A stretch of 17,578 bases of DNA, from assembly GCA_944364005.1 (NCBI GenBank), contig CALVVW010000036.1, positions 1 to 17,578 of the forward strand. The letters are read 5' to 3'. The translations under genes and the position numbers were made by a program. The stretch comes from an uncultured Bacilli bacterium (GTDB lineage Bacteria > Bacillota_I > Bacilli_A > RF39 > UBA660). Below are positions 1-7,024 of the stretch, piece after piece. The notes under the pieces are model-generated. The model had not been told where the DNA came from. It was given only the letters and a program-made list of their open reading frames with translations, and made no database searches. Numbering within the stretch: position 1 is the first letter of the stretch; each line of letters begins with the position of its first letter.

Positions 1-1050
1 GATAGTGATGCTCATGCGGATGGTATGACACAAGATGAGATGATGGAATATATTCGTGAACATAAAGTTCCTTGTCCTAACTGTGGTAAGAGTAATTATA
101 CAGATATTCGTCAATTTAATTTGATGTTTGAGACTCATCGTGGCGTTACGGAGGATGGAAAAAATAAAGTTTATTTACGTCCTGAAAATGCGCAAGGTGA
201 GTATGTTAACTTTTTAAATGTTCAACGTACAATGCGTGCGAAGCTTCCTTTTAGTATTGGACAGATTGGTAAGGCTTTTAGAAATGAAATTACGCCAGGT
301 AACTTTACATTTAGAACAATTGAATTTGAACAGATGGAATATCAGACTTTCTGCAAGGAAGGTGTTGATAGTGATTTATATCGTTATTTTAAAGATTATG
401 CTAAAAACTATTTCTTAGATTTAGGTATTCCTGATGAGAAACTTAGATTCCATGATCATGAAAAATTAGCTCATTATGCTAAAGAAGCTTGTGATATTGA
501 ATATCAATTTAGTTTTGGATGGGGAGAGATTAATGGTACTCATAATCGTACTAATTATGATTTATCTCGTCATCAAGAATATTCTGGTGTATCTCAAGAA
601 TATTTAGATCCTGAAACTAATGAAAAATATATTCCATATATTATTGAGTCTACAGTTGGATGTGATCGTTTGGTACTTGCTTTACTTGATAATTCTTATT
701 ATGAAGAGACATTAGAAAATGGTGATACCAGAGAGGTTATGAAATTTCATCCTGCAATTGCGCCATATAAAGTGGCAGTGTTACCTTTAAATAAAAAATA
801 TCATGGTGAAAAAGCTAGAGAAGTTTATCAAGAGTTAGCTAAGCATTTTATGACTAGTTATGATGAGACTGCGTCTATTGGTAAACGTTATCGAAGACAA
901 GATGCTATTGGTACTCCTTTTGCAATTACAATTGATGATGAAACATTAAATCATGGTACAGTTACGTTAAGAGATCGTGATACTATGGAACAGATTGTAT
1001 TAAAATTAGAGGAAGTACCTAGTTATATTGAGGAAAGAATTAAGTTTTAA
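1..1050 (+). CDS. glyS: Glycyl-tRNA synthetase, class II homodimeric type (5'-truncated)
   Basis: Charges tRNA-Gly with glycine in the cytoplasm. The frame is open from base 1, so the N-terminus lies outside the window; 349 residues are visible. Seen in order: a CPNCG zinc-type pair followed by FNLMFET; RPENAQGEYVNF, the family's RPETAQG signature with Thr replaced by Asn; FRNEITPGNFTFRTIEFEQM, the motif 2 region; GCDRLVLALL, motif 3; and a C-terminal anticodon-binding domain starting near APYKVAVLPL. This is the alpha2 form shared with eukaryotes and many Firmicutes, not the alpha2beta2 GlyQ/GlyS form. The stop codon lies inside the downstream terminator stem. Family assignment is very secure; the symbol follows common usage for this type. 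Confidence 0.97.
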   Translation, partial: DSDAHADGMTQDEMMEYIREHKVPCPNCGKSNYTDIRQFNLMFETHRGVTEDGKNKVYLRPENAQGEYVNFLNVQRTMRAKLPFSIGQIGKAFRNEITPGNFTFRTIEFEQMEYQTFCKEGVDSDLYRYFKDYAKNYFLDLGIPDEKLRFHDHEKLAHYAKEACDIEYQFSFGWGEINGTHNRTNYDLSRHQEYSGVSQEYLDPETNEKYIPYIIESTVGCDRLVLALLDNSYYEETLENGDTREVMKFHPAIAPYKVAVLPLNKKYHGEKAREVYQELAKHFMTSYDETASIGKRYRRQDAIGTPFAITIDDETLNHGTVTLRDRDTMEQIVLKLEEVPSYIEERIKF

Positions 1051-1064
1051 TTCTTTCTTTTTTT
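1033..1064 (+). terminator. Rho-independent terminator of glyS
   Basis: A perfect 11-bp stem (1033-1043 with 1047-1057) with a 3-nt loop is followed by a T tract at 1058-1064. The stem includes the glyS stop codon (1048-1050), so the coding end and the terminator are fused. Confidence 0.85.
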
Positions 1065-1133
1065 AACAGTATAGGGGAAAATATCATTTTCAATATGGAT
1101 AAATATATGAACTTTTGATATACTAACGATAGA

Positions 1134-1160
1134 AAATTAAGTAATTATTATGCTTAATTT
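1134..1160. repeat. Inverted repeat upstream of the amidotransferase-like gene
   Basis: AAATTAAG (1134-1141) and CTTAATTT (1153-1160) form an 8-bp perfect inverted repeat around 11 nt. It lies 42 bases before the next gene, where an operator could sit. In DNA this A+T-rich, chance is quite possible. No convincing -35/-10 pair was found in the 1065-1202 gap. Confidence 0.2.
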
Positions 1161-1202
1161 ATCTTGTTTATATTAAAATAGAATTATGAGAGGAGATAAT
1201 AT

Positions 1203-1922
1203 ATGTCAGTGATTGGAGTACCTTTACGTTATACTCATATGAGTGATGATAGACCTATCTTATATTTAGGCGAGAAAGTTAGAAGAACATTACAAAAGGC
1301 TGGTGCCATAGTTTTTCCTATTTGTCCAGTACAAGATGTTGACTATATTGATACTAAGGGAAATATGTTTCCTGAACTTACGGAAGAGGAAAAGAGAGTT
1401 ATTTCTAAAAATTTAGATATGTGTGATGGTGTGTTTTTTCCTGGAGGGGGAAAGTTTACACCATATGATAGATATTTATTGGAACTTGCCATTGAAAAAA
1501 AGATTCCTGTACTTGGTGTTTGTTTAGGAATGCAGATGATGGGTTGCTACGAGGAAGAGGTAAAGTTAGAAGAGAACGATAGTTTTATTAATCATAATCA
1601 GAGTAATAACGATGAATTGGTTCATGAAGTTATTATTGATAAAAATAGTAAGTTGTATCAAATTATTGGAAAAGAAAAGATTATGGTGAATAGTTTTCAT
1701 AAAATGCATAGTACTGATAACCATGTCTATAGAACTGTTGCTAGAAGTTTGGATGGTCAAGTGGAGGCATTGGAATATTCAGGAAAGACTTTTAATTTAG
1801 GTGTTCAATGGCATCCTGAGATTAGTTATGATTTTGATTTAAATTCTAGGAAATTAATTGATGCTTTTTTAAAAGCAGCAGAAGAAAGAAGTTGTCAAAG
1901 AGAAAACAATGTAGAAGTGTAA
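1203..1922 (+). CDS. Class I glutamine amidotransferase-like hydrolase (peptidase C26 / PuuD-like)
   Basis: A 239-residue cytoplasmic protein of the gamma-glutamyl hydrolase-like class I amidotransferase fold. The nucleophile elbow GVCLGMQMMG places catalytic Cys107, and QWHPE supplies His204 and Glu206, so the triad is intact. An FFPGGG oxyanion segment (near 78-83) and a YDRYLLELA helix also fit the family. Relatives cleave gamma-glutamyl bonds, for example gamma-glutamyl-GABA in putrescine degradation. No polyamine gene is nearby, so the substrate cannot be named. The start has a good ribosome site (GAGAGGAG, about 1188-1195). The next gene follows after 62 bases with its own promoter. Confidence 0.85.
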   Translation: MSVIGVPLRYTHMSDDRPILYLGEKVRRTLQKAGAIVFPICPVQDVDYIDTKGNMFPELTEEEKRVISKNLDMCDGVFFPGGGKFTPYDRYLLELAIEKKIPVLGVCLGMQMMGCYEEEVKLEENDSFINHNQSNNDELVHEVIIDKNSKLYQIIGKEKIMVNSFHKMHSTDNHVYRTVARSLDGQVEALEYSGKTFNLGVQWHPEISYDFDLNSRKLIDAFLKAAEERSCQRENNVEV

Positions 1923-1925
1923 AAT

Positions 1926-1954
1926 TTGACATTTTGATAGTTTTATGGTATAAT
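1926..1954 (+). promoter_or_regulatory. Consensus vegetative promoter for the serine hydrolase gene
   Basis: TTGACA (1926-1931), a 17-nt spacer and TATAAT (1949-1954) match both consensus hexamers exactly. TGG just before the -10 makes it an extended -10 as well. Transcription should start near 1961, about 24 bases before the start codon. The -35 begins four bases after the previous stop codon. Confidence 0.88.
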
Positions 1955-1984
1955 CGAGCTACATAAATTGAAGGGGGAAAGTTT

Positions 1985-3358
1985 ATGAATTATGATAAGA
2001 TTTTAGAAAACTTTTTAGATGATGTGCAAAGAGAAGGAACTTATGCTACTCGTGAAGAATTAGAGGCTGCTACTAAACCAATGCTTGAAATTATTCAAAA
2101 GAAACCGGATGCTACACCAGAAGAATTGGTTGAAGCTGTTATTCAAGATGATATTCAATTTTTAGAAGAGTTACGTAGTAATTATCCTATTCCCGGGTAT
2201 ACAGTTGGTATGCAAGCTGGAAATATTAATGTTAAGATGCTTGGTGGTACTATGGGCGTTACTGGGAAAGATATGAGAGAGGATGCTATTTTTGATGTTG
2301 CTTCTACTTCTAAATTTTATACTCAAATTATTGCTTATAATTTATTGAAAGAAGGAGCATTTACTTTAGATGATAAAGTAAAAGATTTGGATTCTCGTTT
2401 TAAAAATGTTGAAGATTTAACTATGCGAGATGTGTTGACGTTTAATGCTCATTTTGATACTGCTGGACGTCTTTCAGATCAAAGAACTATTGAAGAGGCA
2501 AAAGACTGTTTATATAATATGAAAGGTGCTCCTGCCGGAAAACATGATTATAATGATATGGGTATGATGCTAACTAAGGAAGTTATGGAAAATGTTACTG
2601 GTAAGTCTTATCAAGAATTGGTGGATTATTATATTGTTAATAAATTAGGTTTAAAAGATACTCATTTAGTTCTTCCAAAAAATAAAATTGAAAGATTTAC
2701 TGGTAGTGCCAATTTTGCTGTTGGTATGGTTAACGATCCTAGTGCTTTAGCTGTCGGAGGATATAGTGGTCATGCTGGTATTAAAACTACTAGTGATGAT
2801 TTGATTTCTTTAGGTGAAGGTGTTTTAACAGGAAAAATTCTTCCTAGTGAGATGTTATCTGATGCTTATACTCCAGGTATTAAAGCTAATCGTGGTATCA
2901 TGGGAAATACTTATACTTCTCATGAGCAAGGTACTGCAATGACTTATGTTTCTAGATTAGCTCCTAAAAAAGCTTTTGCTGTTCAAGGAAGTACTAGAAA
3001 TAATGTGGTAATGGGACCTGATTCTATTAGTACTATTTTAGTAAGTTCTTGTGCTATGGGATTAGAGCGTGCTAAGGAAGAAGAAGCAAAAATTAATGTA
3101 AAACGTGCTGAAGAAGGAAAAAGTCCATTATCTTTAGTAAAGGAATTTACTTATGATAGAGATGGCCGTGAAGTTCATTATAATTTAGTAGATGTTAGAC
3201 AAATGTTACCAAGTACTCCAACAGTGGAACGTATTATTAATAAAAATGCAGAATTAAGTTTAAAATTAAATTTCTTAAATACTGTTATCAAAGCTTACGA
3301 TTCTCATTATAATCAACCAGTAAATGTTGTTGCTAATGGTAAAACATTTCAGAAATAG
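1985..3358 (+). CDS. Serine hydrolase, class C beta-lactamase / penicillin-binding-like fold
   Basis: A 457-residue protein with the serine beta-lactamase-like fold. Seen: the SxxK nucleophile motif STSK at Ser107/Lys110 in FDVASTSKFYTQ; a YND element at 189-191 in the YxN position; and GHAGIKTTSDDL near 262-273, where the third active-site element of this superfamily sits (an HxG form instead of KTG). There is no signal peptide or membrane segment, so it looks cytoplasmic, which suggests an esterase or peptidase rather than an antibiotic-resistance enzyme. The first 65 residues are a charged helical extension before the catalytic domain. The ribosome site AAGGGGGAAAG fits the start. A terminator follows at 3391. 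The substrate is unknown. Confidence 0.83.
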   Translation: MNYDKILENFLDDVQREGTYATREELEAATKPMLEIIQKKPDATPEELVEAVIQDDIQFLEELRSNYPIPGYTVGMQAGNINVKMLGGTMGVTGKDMREDAIFDVASTSKFYTQIIAYNLLKEGAFTLDDKVKDLDSRFKNVEDLTMRDVLTFNAHFDTAGRLSDQRTIEEAKDCLYNMKGAPAGKHDYNDMGMMLTKEVMENVTGKSYQELVDYYIVNKLGLKDTHLVLPKNKIERFTGSANFAVGMVNDPSALAVGGYSGHAGIKTTSDDLISLGEGVLTGKILPSEMLSDAYTPGIKANRGIMGNTYTSHEQGTAMTYVSRLAPKKAFAVQGSTRNNVVMGPDSISTILVSSCAMGLERAKEEEAKINVKRAEEGKSPLSLVKEFTYDRDGREVHYNLVDVRQMLPSTPTVERIINKNAELSLKLNFLNTVIKAYDSHYNQPVNVVANGKTFQK

Positions 3359-3390
3359 AGTATTCTGTTAAGTATTTAAGTGTTAAAGTT

Positions 3391-3409
3391 AAGTGCTTTG
3401 GCACTTTTT
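3391..3409 (+). terminator. Probable terminator after the serine hydrolase
   Basis: AAGTGC (3391-3396), TTTG loop, GCACTT (3401-3406), with a short T run overlapping the second arm. The stem is only 6 bp, but it sits just downstream of the stop and before the next promoter. Confidence 0.6.
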
Positions 3410-3465
3410 AAATTCTAAAAGTTGAATATTATTAAAAAAATTAAATATAAATATTAGAAAAATTG

Positions 3466-3494
3466 TTGACAAACTGGAAGTTTTTGCATAAAAT
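3466..3494 (+). promoter_or_regulatory. Promoter of the infC-rpmI-rplT-rpsB-tsf operon
   Basis: TTGACA (3466-3471), 17-nt spacer, TAAAAT (3489-3494). Predicted start of transcription is near 3501, leaving a structured leader of about 155 nt before infC. Confidence 0.8.
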
Positions 3495-3500
3495 ATTACT

Positions 3501-3633
3501 AGTCGAGAAAAAAGGAAAGAGATTTATATCCACCTGATTGCAACTAGCAATGGGTCAAAAGCCTATGAACAAAGTTATTTTGTTATGTTATGGTTTAAGT
3601 GGATATAATGTGTGTATATCCGCTTTTCTTTTT
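3501..3633 (+). ncRNA. L20-type leader with alternative antiterminator and terminator stems
   Basis: TTATATCCAC (3524-3533) is perfectly complementary to GTGGATATAA (3599-3608), which would close a long-range 10-bp stem. The same downstream segment (3599-3607) can instead pair with TATATCCGC (3615-3623) across a 7-nt loop, followed by a T-rich run at 3624-3633: an intrinsic terminator. The two pairings exclude each other. In Bacillus subtilis the infC-rpmI-rplT operon is autoregulated by L20 through transcription attenuation in this leader (the L20 leader RNA family), and the gene order here is the same. The structure is seen; L20 as effector is inferred from the family. Confidence 0.8.
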
Positions 3634-3645
3634 CTTGTAATATAT

Positions 3646-3658
3646 GGAGGTGTTAATT
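3646..3658 (+). promoter_or_regulatory. infC ribosome binding site and non-canonical AUU start
   Basis: GGAGG at 3646-3650 overlaps an in-frame ATG at 3644-3646, so that ATG cannot be the start. Five bases after the GGAGG comes in-frame ATT (3656-3658), then ATA GCA AGC. IF3 genes in many bacteria, including E. coli and B. subtilis, start at AUU so that IF3 represses its own synthesis by rejecting the codon. ATA at 3659 is the alternative (8-nt spacing). Confidence 0.75.
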
Positions 3659-4189
3659 ATAGCAAGCAATAAGGGTAATTTGTTAATAAACGATCAAATT
3701 AGAGCTCGCGAAGTGTTAGTTATTGGACCTAACGGGGAACAAGTAGGAGTTAAGTCTTTACAAGATGCACTTACTTTAGCAAGTTATGCAAATTTGGATT
3801 TGGTTCTTATGAGTCCTAATGCTAATCCACCTGTTTGTAAGGTAATGGATTATAATAAATATCGTTACGAAAAACAAAAGAAGGAAAAAGAAGCATTAAA
3901 GAAACAAAAAGCTAATATGTCAGAGTTAAAAGAGTATCGTTTATCACCAGTTATTGATGTTGGGGATTTTGAAACCAAACTTAGAAATGCTACTAAGTAT
4001 TTAGAGAAAGGTGATAAAATTAAACTTACTATTCGTTTTAAGGGTCGCCAAATGGCTCATACAGAATTAGGTAAGGAAGTTTTAGAACAGTTTGCATCTC
4101 GAGTTACAGAAATTGCGGATATAGAACAGAGTCCCAAATTAGACGGTAAGACCATGACTATGTTATTGGTTCCAAAGAAAAATAAATAG
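3656..4189 (+). CDS. infC: Translation initiation factor IF-3
   Basis: Binds the 30S subunit, blocks premature 50S joining and proofreads the start codon. With the AUU start at 3656 the protein has 177 residues, normal for the family. The N-terminal domain carries LINDQIRAREVLVIGPNGEQ and ANPPVCKVMDYNKYRYE; a lysine-rich linker (KQKKEKEALKKQK) leads to the C-terminal domain with LRNATKYLEKGDKIKLTIRFKGRQM and DGKTMTMLLVPKK. It is first in the ribosomal operon, behind the attenuator leader. It ends in tandem TAG TAG codons, 14 bases before rpmI, showing that TAG is a working stop in this genome. A start at ATG 3644 would destroy the ribosome site and was rejected. Confidence 0.96.
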   Translation: MIASNKGNLLINDQIRAREVLVIGPNGEQVGVKSLQDALTLASYANLDLVLMSPNANPPVCKVMDYNKYRYEKQKKEKEALKKQKANMSELKEYRLSPVIDVGDFETKLRNATKYLEKGDKIKLTIRFKGRQMAHTELGKEVLEQFASRVTEIADIEQSPKLDGKTMTMLLVPKKNK

Positions 4190-4203
4190 TAGGAGGAAGA
4201 AAT

Positions 4204-4389
4204 ATGCCAAAAATTAAAACACATAAAGGTACTGCAAAAGTTGTAAAAGCACGTAAGAATGATTATAAAATTGGACGTCCAGGAAGTCGTCATAATACTG
4301 GAGCAAAGTCTACAAATGTTAATAGAAAGAATAGAAAAGGATCTAATTTAAGTAAAGCAGATCAAAATAGATTAAAGAATATAATCTAA
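4204..4389 (+). CDS. rpmI: Large ribosomal subunit protein L35 (bL35)
   Basis: A 61-residue, strongly basic protein starting MPKIKTHKGTAKVVK, the hallmark L35 N-terminus (usual MPKMKTHRGAAKRFK). The middle is divergent, but the NRKNRKGSNLSKADQNRLKNII tail keeps the K/R-rich helix and the D-x-x-R-x-K pattern; it is a few residues shorter than the usual 64-66. The ribosome site AGGAGGAAG sits 6-8 bases upstream. Position between infC and rplT is the universal order. It is a structural protein of the 50S subunit. Confidence 0.95.
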   Translation: MPKIKTHKGTAKVVKARKNDYKIGRPGSRHNTGAKSTNVNRKNRKGSNLSKADQNRLKNII

Positions 4390-4420
4390 TTTTATGTAAT
4401 AATTTGAAGGAGGAAGAAAC

Positions 4421-5020
4421 ATGGCAAGAGTAAAAAATGGAGCAGTTACAAAAGCTCGTCATAAAAAAGTATTAAAACAAGCTAAAGGTTACTTTGGTAG
4501 TAAACATAGACTTTATAAGTCAGCAAAAGAACAATTAATGCATTCTGGTCAATATGCATTTAGAGACAGAAAACAGAAAAAGAGAGAATTTAGAAAGTTA
4601 TGGATTACTAGAATTAATGCTGCATGCCGTCAAAATGACATCAGTTATTCTAGATTTATTGAAGGTTTAACTAAAGCAGGTGTTGAAGTTAACCGTAAGA
4701 TGTTATCAGAAATTGCAATTAACGATCCTAAGATGTTTAGTGAGTTTGTTAAAATTGCACGTGATGGTAAAGAAGGTAAAATTACTCCAGCAGAAGAAGT
4801 TATTGGACGTGAAGTTACTGTAACTGCATCTAATGGAGCTAAAGAAGAGAAAAAAGTAGCAGCTGCAAAACCTGATAAAAAAGAAGAAGTAGCAGAAGAA
4901 GCAACTACTGATTATACAAAAATGACAGTTGCTGAATTAAAAGAAGCTGCAAAGAAAGCTAATATCGAAGGATATTCTACTATGAAAAAAGCTGAGTTAG
5001 TAGCAGCATTAACTAAATAA
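4421..5020 (+). CDS. rplT: Large ribosomal subunit protein L20 (bL20) with a C-terminal Rho-N/SAP-like extension
   Basis: Residues 1 to about 118 are a complete L20: [56 protein letters not shown] and the C-terminal globular part. L20 binds 23S rRNA early in 50S assembly and in Firmicutes represses this operon through the leader. The protein is 199 residues where about 118 is normal. Residues 119-167 are a Lys/Glu/Ala linker, and 168-199 ([12 protein letters not shown]...) form a helix-extended-loop-helix unit of the Rho-N/SAP-like type, almost the same as the end of S2 encoded next. No frameshift or fusion boundary is seen. The ribosome site GGAGGAAG fits. Core identity is certain; the role of the tail is unknown. 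Confidence 0.97.
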   Translation: MARVKNGAVTKARHKKVLKQAKGYFGSKHRLYKSAKEQLMHSGQYAFRDRKQKKREFRKLWITRINAACRQNDISYSRFIEGLTKAGVEVNRKMLSEIAINDPKMFSEFVKIARDGKEGKITPAEEVIGREVTVTASNGAKEEKKVAAAKPDKKEEVAEEATTDYTKMTVAELKEAAKKANIEGYSTMKKAELVAALTK

Positions 5021-5111
5021 AAATATACATATTAGCGAATTTATTTATCTAGTGCCTTAGGGTGGTAAATATTAGAAACTAATAGAAGAAAAACGAAAAG
5101 GAGAAAGAATT
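5021..5111 (+). promoter_or_regulatory. rplT-rpsB intergenic leader, possible S2 control region
   Basis: Ninety-one bases, much longer than the other gaps in the operon. There is no recognisable promoter or terminator. ATTAG (5071-5075) and CTAAT (5079-5083) can form a small hairpin, preceded by TTAGGGTGGTAAAT (5057-5070). The ribosome site of rpsB is AAAGGAGAAAG near 5096-5106. A cis element bound by S2 is conceivable but unproven. Confidence 0.25.
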
Positions 5112-6059
5112 ATGTCTATAGTATCAATGAATTATTTATTAGAAGCTGGTGTTCATTTTGGACATCAAAAGAGAAGATGGAATCCTAAGATGAAGGAGTT
5201 CATCTATACAACAAGAGATGATATTTATATTATCGATTTACAAAAAACTGTAAAAAAATTAGAAGAAGCATATGAAGCAATGAAAGAGATTGCTGAAGCA
5301 GGTGGAAAGGTTTTATTTGTAGGAACTAAGAAACAAGCTCAAGAAGCTGCTGAAGAGTGTGCTGTTAGAACTAACATGTATTTCGTTAATGAAAGATGGT
5401 TAGGTGGAACTTTAACTAATTTCAAGACTATTCGTTCTAGAGTTAAGAGAATGGATGATATTGATAAAATGGAAGCTGATGGTACATTTGATTTATTACC
5501 TAAAAAAGAAGTTATCCAAATTAAGAAAGAATATGCTAAGTTAGATAAGAACTTAAGAGGTATTCGTGAAATGAAGAAATTACCTCAGGCATTAGTAATT
5601 GTTGATCCTCGCAAAGAAGAGAATGCAATTAAAGAAGCTCGTATTTTAGGAATTCCTGTATTTGGTATCGTAGATACTAACTGTGATCCTGACTTAGTTG
5701 ATTACGTTATCCCTGGTAATGATGATGCTGTTCGTGCTGTTAAATTATTACTTGGTGTATTAACTAATGCTATTAGTGAAGTTAATGGTAATGAAATTAT
5801 TGACTATGTTAATGATGATGATAAATCTAAAGGTGAAAAGAAAGCTTCTAAGAAAGAAAATGTAAAAGAAGAGGCAAAAGAAGTAAAACCTGAAGTTAAA
5901 GAAGAAGTAGTAGAGGAGAAAGTAGAAGAGGTATCTACAGATAATGATGAGTTTTCTTCTATGACATTGGCTGATTTAAAAGCAAAAGCTAAAGATGCTG
6001 GTGTTAAAGGATATTCTACTATGAAAAAAGCTGAATTAATTGAAGCATTAACTAAATAA
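5112..6059 (+). CDS. rpsB: Small ribosomal subunit protein S2 (uS2) with a C-terminal Rho-N/SAP-like extension
   Basis: The S2 core spans residues 1 to about 225: [19 protein letters not shown] at the N-terminus, [28 protein letters not shown], then [20 protein letters not shown] and [14 protein letters not shown]2 joins late in 30S assembly and helps anchor S1-type functions. At 315 residues it exceeds the usual 230-260. Residues 226-283 are a highly charged Lys/Glu/Asp linker, and residues 284-315 match the L20 tail without gaps (22 of 32 identical). It is followed by tsf, the usual partner, across a possible attenuator. Core identity is certain; the extra domain is unexplained. Confidence 0.97.
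   Translation: MSIVSMNYLLEAGVHFGHQKRRWNPKMKEFIYTTRDDIYIIDLQKTVKKLEEAYEAMKEIAEAGGKVLFVGTKKQAQEAAEECAVRTNMYFVNERWLGGTLTNFKTIRSRVKRMDDIDKMEADGTFDLLPKKEVIQIKKEYAKLDKNLRGIREMKKLPQALVIVDPRKEENAIKEARILGIPVFGIVDTNCDPDLVDYVIPGNDDAVRAVKLLLGVLTNAISEVNGNEIIDYVNDDDKSKGEKKASKKENVKEEAKEVKPEVKEEVVEEKVEEVSTDNDEFSSMTLADLKAKAKDAGVKGYSTMKKAELIEALTK
6009..6059 (+). repeat. Near-identical 51-base direct repeat of the rplT 3' end
   Basis: Bases 6009-6059 at the end of rpsB match 4970-5020 at the end of rplT at 47 of 51 positions, in the same frame and both ending at the stop codon. Three of the four differences fall in two adjacent codons (Val-Ala versus Ile-Glu). Identity at synonymous positions points to a recent duplication or gene conversion of the domain-coding segment. 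Confidence 0.9.
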
Positions 6060-6081
6060 TTATGATAAACTAAGATTAAGG

Positions 6082-6108
6082 AGGGTGGATGGTATTCACC
6101 CTTTTATT
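6082..6108 (+). terminator. Attenuator-like hairpin between rpsB and tsf
   Basis: AGGGTG (6082-6087) pairs with CACCCT (6097-6102) around a 9-nt loop that can tighten by two further pairs; TTTTATT follows. It is a weak intrinsic terminator inside the operon and could lower tsf relative to rpsB, or be an RNA processing site. Confidence 0.5.
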
Positions 6109-6128
6109 GTTATAAGAGGAGGATAAAA

Positions 6129-7010
6129 ATGATAAAAGCAAGCGATGTAAAAGAATTAAGAGAAAGAACTGGAGCTGGAATGCTTGATTGTAAAAAAGCA
6201 TTAGAAGCTACTAGTGGTGATATGGAACAGGCTATTGATTGGCTTAGAGAAAAAGGAATTAGTAAGGCAGCTAAGAAAGAAAGTAGAATCGCTGCTGAAG
6301 GATTAACTGATGGAGCAAGTGAAGGAAATGTTGCAGTTATTACTGAAATTAACTGTGAGACTGATTTCGTTGCTCAAAACGAAGACTTTAAGAAGTTAGT
6401 TTTAGATATTAGAAAGACATTGTTACATAATGATGTTAGTACTATGGAAGATGCTAATAAATTAACTATTGAAGGTGGTAGTGAAACTGTTGAAGAAGCA
6501 GTTGTTAACTTTACTGCTAAGATTGGTGAAAAGATTAGTTTCCGTAGATTTGAAAGAGTAGTAAAAGAAGATGGTCAAAACTTCGGAATTTATTCTCACA
6601 TGGGAGGAAGAATTACTGCTTTAGTAGTACTTGATGGTGCTAATGAAGAAGTAGCTCGTGATGTTGCTATGCATATAGCAGCTATGAATCCAGTAGCTGT
6701 AAAACGTAGTGATGTACCAGCTGATATGGTAGAAAGAGAATCTCATGTTATTAAAGAACAAGTTATGAATGAAGGAAAACCTGCTGATATTGCTGAAAAA
6801 ATGGTTACAGGTAGACTTAATAAGTTCTATAAAGAAATTTGCTTAGAAGAACAAGCATTTATCAAAGATTCTAATATGAATGTTTTGGATTATGTAAAAT
6901 CTAATGGTGGATCAATCGTTTCTATGGTTCGTTTTGCTGTTGGAGAAGGTATTGAGAAAAAGGAAGAAAACTTTGCTGAAGAAGTAATGAGTCAAATTCA
7001 AAACGCATAA
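6129..7010 (+). CDS. tsf: Elongation factor Ts
   Basis: Guanine-nucleotide exchange factor for EF-Tu, 293 residues, full length. The N-terminal UBA-like domain reads IKASDVKELRERTGAGMLDC with the following KKALEATSGDMEQAIDWLREKG; the core carries INCETDFVAQNEDF, whose TDFV contacts EF-Tu. The dimerisation region contains HIAAMNPVAVKRSDVP. The ribosome site AGAGGAGG is strong. It follows rpsB as in nearly all bacteria. pyrH, usually between tsf and frr, is not in this window; instead two unrelated genes intervene. Confidence 0.97.
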   Translation: MIKASDVKELRERTGAGMLDCKKALEATSGDMEQAIDWLREKGISKAAKKESRIAAEGLTDGASEGNVAVITEINCETDFVAQNEDFKKLVLDIRKTLLHNDVSTMEDANKLTIEGGSETVEEAVVNFTAKIGEKISFRRFERVVKEDGQNFGIYSHMGGRITALVVLDGANEEVARDVAMHIAAMNPVAVKRSDVPADMVERESHVIKEQVMNEGKPADIAEKMVTGRLNKFYKEICLEEQAFIKDSNMNVLDYVKSNGGSIVSMVRFAVGEGIEKKEENFAEEVMSQIQNA

Positions 7011-7024
7011 TATTAGGAGACGTT

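Noticed and set aside
3644..3646. ATG as the infC start
   Set aside because: It overlaps the GGAGG ribosome site at 3646-3650, leaving no upstream site of its own; AUU at 3656 fits the family and spacing.
5057..5070. TTAGGGTGGTAAAT resembling a T-box core before rpsB
   Set aside because: It lacks the ACC half of the conserved T-box, has no Stem I elements or terminator, and is not next to an amino-acid gene.
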